Shown here piece by piece: positions 55,920 through 64,000 of a stretch of 64,000 bases of DNA (positions are counted from its first letter, which is position 1; each line of letters starts with the position of its first letter). A model generated the notes under the pieces. It saw only the letters and a program-made list of their open reading frames with translations. It searched no databases and had not been told where the DNA came from. The stretch lies in the NCBI GenBank assembly GCA_014529385.2, contig CM043944.1:75649884-75713883 (forward strand), read 5' to 3'. The position numbers were made by a program, and so were the translations under genes. The DNA comes from Adiantum capillus-veneris. Taxonomy: Eukaryota; Streptophyta; Polypodiopsida; Polypodiales; Pteridaceae.

Positions 55920-57660
55920 AGGCCTACCTATGCACACACTGGCCTGCCACCTATGCTTGCCCTTGCCTACCTCCGCCTTGCATAGTCGCCCTTGATGCCC
56001 ACCTATTTTGCTTACATAGCCTGTTCTAAGGTTGTCACACCTTCCCCCCCCACCCCAACTCACTCATGCACACCGGTACGTCCTCCGCATATATTGATCC
56101 CACCCTCTATCATACTCACTGCCATTTGAGTTTGAGAAGGGGTTTAAGTTCAATAGCTCTCTCTTGAGTATCATGCCACCTTCAATGACGATTATAGCCA
56201 GACATGTCGATGCAGATGGGTTCTATCTTTGGTATATGATTTAAGCGTTCAATGCAGCTTTAGACATCTGTGTCACCTATAAATGTGGCTAGTACCCCTT
56301 CCTTAGTCTTTTTAGATATCATCACTTTTGAGTGAAAAGGTGTGTTGCACTCGTAGAGGATTGTTGTTATGGGTAGACCGAACTTGTGTCTTAGATGGCA
56401 TGAGATGGGGCACTTGGTGAGGGATTTTCCTAGAGAGAGACAGCAGAGATGACTAACTGGTCGGAGGAGGAGACAATCCTCATAGACACACTAGAGTTCT
56501 ACACAACAACAAGATTTCATGGAGAGTGACCAATATCAAAGTGCTCAATAATAGCACAATGTTGAGCAGACATAGCGAGAGAGAAAGAGATTGGCAGGTA
56601 GATAGGGACAAGCACGGCCTATCCTTGTTTACAAAAGGGTATTGAAACAAATATTTCCAGAGGCAGAGCAGCCCCTAGACAAACTCCAGAGGAGAGGCTA
56701 CTAGATTAGAATCAAGAGTAGGTACCAAGGCCATTGCTGACAGAATGATAGAGGAGGACCAACAATTGATGGCAGTTCGGTAGGAGCCTTTGTTGCTATG
56801 GGGGGCAAGGAAGTGACTCTTTGCAATTTGCAGAGGATTTTGACTATTAAGTTGGTTTTGCATCTCTAACAATTGTCTCGGTATTTGAGATCTTGCTGGC
56901 TCAGTTTTTTGTGGTTGACCCATGGAGATCTCTAGGTATATATTTGAGAAGTGCGCCACTATGTGTGGAACAACCACATATTCCTTGGTCTAGAGAGAGC
57001 TCCCATTATCAATATTTAGGGTACAGGTCTTACATGATAATTCCTTCTGGAAAAGGGAAGCTATCTATGATATCGTCTCAGAGCAGACAATGGTTGAGGC
57101 CAATTACTTTATGGTGGATGGCAAAAAATTTGCAAGTAAATTTGAGAGCCAATTTAGAGAGGCTTTAGGGTAGTTGGTTTGGTCAGAGAGATGTGCATCT
57201 TGGTACATTGATCCCTTGGCCATTAAGGTGGACATCCAGTGGGTCCCCTTGCCTCTCTTACGGTTTGGTTGTGCCTTAGATCCACATCCTTTTTCGGGAT
57301 ACATCATCAAGAAATGTTAGAGTGGATGAAAATGATTTTGCAGGCACGGCCTAGGGTTTTCACAGTTTCATTGGCTTTTGTGCGCTGCTATAAGAGGTTT
57401 TTATACCGGATGCTTTATATCAGTCAAATAACCAACACTAGACTTTGTGGTTTTTGCTACATCTCCGGAGGTGGATAGAGCTTTGGGTAGATTTGTATAG
57501 ACTTGATCAATATCCAGATAGCTACACTCTACCACGTTTCTTTATCCCTAGATGTATCGTGTGGTTTATCCATGATGTCATTGTACGTCCATCAGGGACT
57601 TTCCCATATTTCTTTTATATGGACCAATGGCCAATTCTGATGTAATGCAAAGGGTCAAAT
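55920..57660 (+). pseudogene. decayed sequence, possible Myb/SANT-like start
   Basis: No intact frame. At 56,449 an ATG opens MTNWSEEETILIDTLEFY, which resembles the first helix of a Myb/SANT or trihelix domain, and ends at TGA 56,527. A few further open pieces lie downstream (for example 57,071-57,165), all interrupted by stops. If real, this is a badly decayed Myb/SANT protein of the kind carried by some DNA transposons; the evidence is thin. Otherwise I see nothing recognisable in this stretch. Confidence 0.25.
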
Positions 57661-57673
57661 CCCCACTTTTATT

Positions 57674-57677
57674 AAGA

Positions 57678-57732
<55 letters not shown>
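57674..57732. repeat. (GA)n microsatellite
   Basis: GAGAGA tract of about 55 bp with minor interruptions. It lies about 130 bp from the truncated 3' edge of LINE copy C. Confidence 0.93.
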
Positions 57733-57733
<1 letters not shown>

Positions 57734-57865
57734 TGGATGCAAATCCAAAACAAATCCTAGAAGGCCAAAAGAGAAAAAAGCTCTCTCCTTATTAATGAGC
57801 TTCTAATTTATGAATCTCGCTCGATTTTTGGTTCGCTCGGAAGTTTTCGCTCGGGCTATGGTAAG

Positions 57866-58525
57866 ACTCCATTGTTACCACATACATCAGCCCAAACTTG
57901 TTTGTGCATACATTTTTCATGTCGCATACATCTCGGCTCATGGTGTCAAATTTCTCCTCTTTCAGTACAAGGTCATGCTCTACTTTTCTCATGCGCTCCT
58001 TCAAAGCATTCAAGGCCACACGAGAGCATTTACATTCCTCGACTTCCTCTTCAAGTTGCATCAAACGTGTTGTTTGCATCTCAAGTGTCCTCTTGAGATT
58101 CTCATTCTCAACCACAAGTACTCTTGATGTGCCATCCTCCATTGCAAGTGCCCGTAAGTGTTCGCTTTGTTTGTTTACGGTCTCTTGCAATGATACCAAG
58201 TCGTTGGTTGGGTGGTTGTGCTATCTCCACACTTAGGAGATCTTGGATCAGTGTCCACAATGGTTGTGGACCTTGTTGAAGAAAAAGAACCCTTGCGAGT
58301 GTCGGAAGACATTGTATGTAAAATAAGAGATGAGAGTCAACTTTACCTGTTCACTTCAGAAATGCATTCCATAACTTTGAATTTTTTTGTCTTTACATCA
58401 ATGTGTAGAGGGCGTTGTGCTATTCGATCGAGGCTATAGATCACCCAAATCCGAGTTCGAATGAAGACGTTATGATCAAAAGAGTGAATTGATGTCTACT
58501 AGGTTGAAAAATGGTTGCACTAGGG

Positions 58526-58602
<77 letters not shown>
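57866..58602 (-). mobile_element. LINE copy C: 5' leader and ORF1 start only
   Basis: GA tract (58,525-58,602), leader and the first part of ORF1 (ATG 58,312, MSSDTRKG). The coiled-coil region (LKRTLEMQTTRLMQLEEEVE and following) is close to copy A. A deletion of about 20 bp near 58,200 shifts the frame. Homology to copies A and B ends near 57,866, inside ORF1, so the element lacks its 3' portion. Confidence 0.85.
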
Positions 58603-58607
<5 letters not shown>

Positions 58608-59182
58608 ATTATCATCCTTGGAGGTCAATTATGACCTATGGGACAAAAGTTACATGTGATGTAGTATGTGTGAACACCATATTAATGAATTTAAAACTTT
58701 TTCAATTTCCACTTTCAAAAAAAGCTTAAGATTTAACCACATGGTAAGATCTTAGCCAAATTTTTGAGATCATGGCTTGGAAGAGATTTCAAGTACTACC
58801 TTGTCGAATTCTTTGGCTTTAATGTTTTTTTTTTGAGATTTGTCCATATGGTCAAATCTTCAGGACATTGGTGATTCCCAAATCGGCTCAAAAGTCTTAA
58901 ACTCTCTAATATGGTGTTTATGGCTGATGCGTGACTCTCGATGGTCCAAAATTGTGGTGATGAGGGTCACAATAGAGAGCCTACACTATGGTTGGGAGAG
59001 GAAAGTGTGTATGTTTAATTCATGGATAAAAATGTGAGAGAAGTAAGTTCGGATGTGACCAAAAGCTGGTGATACTCAGACTTTTAAAATTGAAGTAAGC
59101 ATAATGTGCACAATGGATTTGACTCATCTCCATTGCCCCAATTCCCTGTCTTGCATCCAAGGGAGTGGGAGCTAATCTGTAT

Positions 59183-59186
<4 letters not shown>
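58603..59186. other. spacer, no supported gene
   Basis: AT-rich DNA with no recognisable frame. The phrase GGTAAGATCTTAGCCAAATT and similar CCACATGG motifs loosely recall the eroded minisatellite edge at 44.5 kb, but nothing firm can be claimed. Confidence 0.35.

Positions 59187-60292
<1,106 letters not shown>

Positions 60293-60335
<43 letters not shown>
60293..60335. repeat. (AT)n microsatellite
   Basis: About 43 bp of AT dinucleotides. Confidence 0.95.
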
Positions 60336-60338
<3 letters not shown>

Positions 60339-62003
60339 TTAATGAGGGTGGGTCTCTCTTGTCCTTTGAGTCACATGGATGTGGGCTCAAGGGAAGAGAA
60401 TTATTGAAGATGAAAGGAGAGAGGATTGAGTGAATAATTTGGGAGTGCCTACTCTAGTAGAGGGTGCATTTTACAATAAGGTTAGTGGTTAGTACTTAGT
60501 AATTATCACTACAAAATATTAACAAAATCATTCACCAAATGGTGAGATATATGATGGGAAAAGTTAGAGAAGGGATGAGCCTGTAAAGAGAGGTTGAAGC
60601 TTTGGAGAAGTTGACATTCACCTCTTTACAGCATCGGTAGAAGAAGCGGTCAGCATGGCGAAGTAGCGCGTGTCCATGAAGCTATGTTATCTTCAAACCT
60701 TGGAAAATTCATGATAAAGCCTTCATTTGCAGAGGTTATTCTTGGATTTTTGCTGATTTTTTGAAGTTCTTTACAAAGCTGAAGAGAGTATGGTAATATG
60801 GACATATATGTAGAGAGAAAGGGGGACACATAGGGTGTAGAAATGGAGGATGAAGGCTATGGAGGTGTGAGAGATGTGGCAATGGTGAAGAGGGTGAATT
60901 AGGACATGGGAGTTGCAGGTTTGGGAGTGGGAAGGAGAGGGAGGAGTGTGTGTGAAAGAGGAAAATGATAAAGTGGAAGAGGGAGTGTGGCTGCATAGCA
61001 TGGTCAAACAGGGGTCCACCAATAAAATCATAGCTCACAGTTCGTAGCTCAAAAAAATATGAAAAAATTTGAGGTGAAATTTCAGCTCACGAGCTACAAC
61101 TTTTGTTTGTATCACCTTTTCAAATGCGGGGAGCATGGGATCTTGAAAAATTCAGCAAAACCGACTCTTGTTTCCACTGCACAAGGTCCTTGTGAGGTCC
61201 TTCTTTGGATGATTCTTTTGAATACCTCCAAGAGTGAGCTCCCCATGGTGCATGCATGCAGGCCACATACCCTTGACCTTATTTGGTAGGTCTATAATTG
61301 AAGATATTGTTGAGATTATGATATAAGTGAATAGTACAACTAAGAAAATCAAATATTGAGGGGTCTAAAAAAATATGTACATGTCAAATATAAATAATAT
61401 AGGTGGAAAAAATATAAAGGGGTCAAAATAAATCTCTCTCATGATAAGTCTACCATAAAAAGATGAATATTTTTTGTGGTCTAATTTATGAGAGTAATAG
61501 AGAATAGATGTAGGAAGGAAAAATCACAATAGTGAAAAAATATACACATAAATAGAACTAGTTTTTTTGGATTTTTGTTGGGATGGAGTTACACCAAAAA
61601 TAAGAGAAGCTTGCATGAAATTATTTTTATATGGAATAAAGAGTATGCAAAATGATAAGAAAAAATATGGTAATGGTGAGTCAATGTACATAGCATAAAT
61701 AACACACACCTAAGTAAATATATTTAAATAAATACCAAAATAATTATGAAAATTTCTTATATTTAGGCTCTATATACAATGAAATATTTACACACAAATG
61801 GGCCATAATATACTTATATTTTTTTGGCTCAACTAGCCTAGTGACTAGGTAATTGAGGGTTTTTAAGAAGATATGGGAAAAGTCCTCTAACTCACACACG
61901 CCTATGTATAGTGAAATGGTAGAGATAACCAAAATGTTTGAGTGATTTGATAGGGTGAGGTAGCTTACTATGGCAATTATGGAAAGCCGAAAAACGACTA
62001 TCA
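60336..62003 (-). repeat. probable 3' LTR of the Tat-like gypsy element (left end undefined)
   Basis: The minus strand has a polypurine tract (GGGGGAGGG, about 62,016-62,008) after the integrase stop, followed by TGATAGTCG at 62,003, a normal LTR start. The LTR should extend leftward; its far end could not be located because no second LTR is in the window. The stretch is AT-rich without genes. Confidence 0.5.
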
Positions 62004-62031
62004 TTAGCCCTCCCCCAGGATGATGGTATAT

Positions 62032-63225
62032 TCATGTACCATCATAGAGCATCTTTTCCAAAGAGAGTGCTTCAGAGTCCTTGACGAGATCTTCTTTGTT
62101 TGGCCCCTCAAAATTTTGGCTGGAGTTACACTCGTGCTTCATGTAACAATACTTATATGAGACATCTGCCCTTTGATAGATCTTTGGTAGATCCTTTGGT
62201 AGAAGGCGACTCAAATAAGGCTTCAAGCGATACCCGTTTACCTTCCTGGAGTGCTCTTTCCCATTCAAGTCCATAAGTTGATAGTAACTTGAGTTGAAAT
62301 CCTTCTTAACTATGTATGGCCCCTGCCATCTAGTTTCAAATTTGGCATCAAAATGATTATCGAGTCGATTGTCATATCTTAGCACAAGATCTCCTTCATT
62401 GATGCCTTTGTCCTTTAGTTTCTTGTCAAGCTTCTCCTTCGTCTACGTAGCTTTCCTCTTGTAGCACTCGTATGCTACTTCTCTTTTCCACTCAAGCTCA
62501 GCTAAGGTATGAAGTCGATCCATCCATGCTTCTTGATCATTTTGTGCACCTCTGCCATGAAGCCGTATTGTTGGAATGTTGAGCTCGATAGGCTGCAGAG
62601 CCTCTTGACCATAGACCAAGTGAAATGGTGTAAACTCCGTGGCTTCCCTATATGTGGTTCGATACGCACACATGGCACCATCCAAGAATTCATCCCACAA
62701 CTTTGTCTTGTTTTTCACCATCTTTCTAATGATGCCTGCAATGACACCATTAACTTTTTCTACCAAACCATTTGATTGGGGATAGTAGGGTGTACTATGA
62801 TGATGTAGAATGTGAAGTTCTTCACAGACTTTTGTGAGCAAGCCCTTTCTAAACCCTGGACCATTATCAAAAACAATCTCCAAAGGTGTGCCAAATCTGC
62901 AACAAATGTGAGTGTACACAAACTTGCTAACTCTCTTCTCATTCACTCTTGCCACAGTTTGAGCTTCTACCCACCTAGTCATGTAGTCTATGGCCACCAA
63001 GATATACAATTTTCCATTTTTAGTCCTGGGAAATGGACCCATAGCATCAATGCCCCATTTTTCAAACGGACCATTTGCAAGGACTAGCTGACGTGGACCA
63101 TGTAACAGATGCTTGTTTTCATTAATCTGACAATTGTGGCAGCTTTTACACCAATGTTGAACATCAATGTGCAAGCTTTTTTGCAGTGAGTTCCTGTGCA
63201 AAATGACCACCACACGCTTCCTCAT
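62032..63225 (-). pseudogene. Tat-like gypsy integrase (one stop, one frameshift)
   Basis: Integrase with its zinc half (HIDVQHWCKSCHNCQ), catalytic Asp in GIDAMGPF, Asp in IVFDNGPGF, Glu in NGLVEKVN, then REATEFTPFHLVYGQEA. After TAG at 62,445-62,443 the same frame continues through LRYDNRLDNHFDAKFETRWQ and GPYIVKKDF, the typical C-terminal GPY/F end, to a stop at 62,032. Upstream, a one-base change in an A run (about 63,178-63,183) separates it from the RNase H frame. Otherwise well preserved. Confidence 0.9.
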
Positions 63226-64000
63226 GCAAACCTTTTAGAATGGCTGGGATTTCCTCAATAGTTGGTACTCTTCTGCACACTTGATCCTTCCATCTTTGAT
63301 AGAGGGATCCTTCTAAGAAGAGATACACGCTTGCCTTTTTCATGAGTCTCCTCTTCTGAGCCTTCGTGAAGTCTTGTGGAAACTCACCCTCCAAAATGTA
63401 GCTAATAATGGGAGTCAATGACTCCAATCCTTGGTATCTCGGTTGCTTGACAGTTGCTGCCACCATGATGACCTGCACTTCTTTCTCAACACATGTAACT
63501 GCTTGTTGTGCAAGTAAATCGGCATCTTCATTTTGTTTCCTAGGAATATGATATAGTTGCACTTCTTCGAACTGATTAAACATCCTACGAATGGCATGAA
63601 CTTTTGTCCTTAGGCTTTCATTCTTGCATGCCCAAATGCCTAAAATTTGCTTCATGATGAGAAGTGCATCCCATTTTACCATGAGACGTTGTATACCTTG
63701 GCCAATGCATATCTTTAAACCATGAAGTAGTGTGTCATATTCTGCTTCATTGTTGCCAGTTGAACCTGGTAGATTGACCTTCTCTTGCATGACCACCTCC
63801 CCACTTGGGTTGATCAATACTAGCCCTCCCCCTGCTTTTCCTGTGGCTCATCGAAAAGCTCCATCAAAGAACAAGGTAAAAGGATTAGGAATACTTTTAG
63901 GTGGTGGCAATGGTAGGCTCTTTACTTCAGGCACCTTAATCTCCTTCTCATGTACCCTATAAGTAAGGATCCCTGCCAATTGTGCACGCACACTATCTTC
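63164..64000 (-). pseudogene. Tat-like gypsy RNase H (second RNase H type), partial
   Basis: RNase H with LFFDGAFR (first Asp), GGGLVLINPSG, GSTGNNEAEYDTLLHGL (catalytic Glu) and YHIPRKQNEDADLLAQQA (last Asp). The NNEAEY form is the archaeal-type RNase H carried by Tat/Ogre/Athila-like plant elements. A TGA at 63,850-63,848, directly after FFDGAFR, breaks the frame. The linker to integrase follows. The element continues past the right window edge. Confidence 0.85.

Overview
The window looks like heterochromatic land-plant nuclear DNA. The evidence is the mix of elements: an APE-type LINE in three copies, a Ty1/copia piece, three Ty3/gypsy lineages (one chromodomain type, one Tat/Ogre-like), a CACTA-type end, long AG/CT and AT microsatellites, and GT-AG introns with T-rich acceptors. 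A fern or another seed-free plant seems most likely from general familiarity with such elements; this is inference, not shown by the sequence. No ordinary housekeeping gene, tRNA or rRNA was recognised.

Layout. 1-2.27 kb: 5' part of a decayed LINE (copy A, minus). 2.27-2.93 kb: CACTA-like end inserted in a copia remnant. 2.93-9.18 kb: minus-strand Ty3/gypsy element lacking its reverse transcriptase, followed by a chromodomain-retroelement scrap and a histone H3-like fragment (9.67-9.92 kb). 9.9-47.6 kb: a huge territory of minisatellites whose core contains CCACCACTTGTCCAAG, organised in nested periods (about 63 bp, 442/363 bp, 4.05 kb; a separate 316-bp family at 44.9-47.6 kb). 47.7-50.6 kb: a transposase-like gene (DUF7869-like) with one in-frame stop and one frameshift. 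50.6-55.8 kb: a nearly full-length LINE (copy B). 55.8-62 kb: decayed DNA, microsatellites and a 3'-truncated LINE (copy C). 62-64 kb: 3' end of a Tat-like gypsy element, cut by the window edge.

The main discovery candidate lies on the minus strand between 27.4 and 13.1 kb. A spliced gene begins with two exons (27,436-26,244 and 26,159-24,779) encoding a ParB-like domain and a second unrecognised domain. It ends at a GTATGT donor in phase 1. Downstream lie three separate exons, each with a strong acceptor, the same required phase and its own stop codon: a SET-domain exon, a large FCP1/HAD-like exon and a small FCP1/HAD-like exon. The SET exon has no methionine codon in its frame, and the small FCP1-like exon has none before HAD motif I, so neither can be translated alone. 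I infer one N-terminal module spliced to alternative C-terminal cassettes. The minisatellite arrays separating the cassettes reverse orientation around the large FCP1-like exon, so the pre-mRNA could fold into long intronic duplexes. The divergent transposase-like gene at 47.7 kb also starts right after an intron acceptor, so the whole 10-50 kb region may be one very large, now decaying mobile element carrying chromatin-related cargo.
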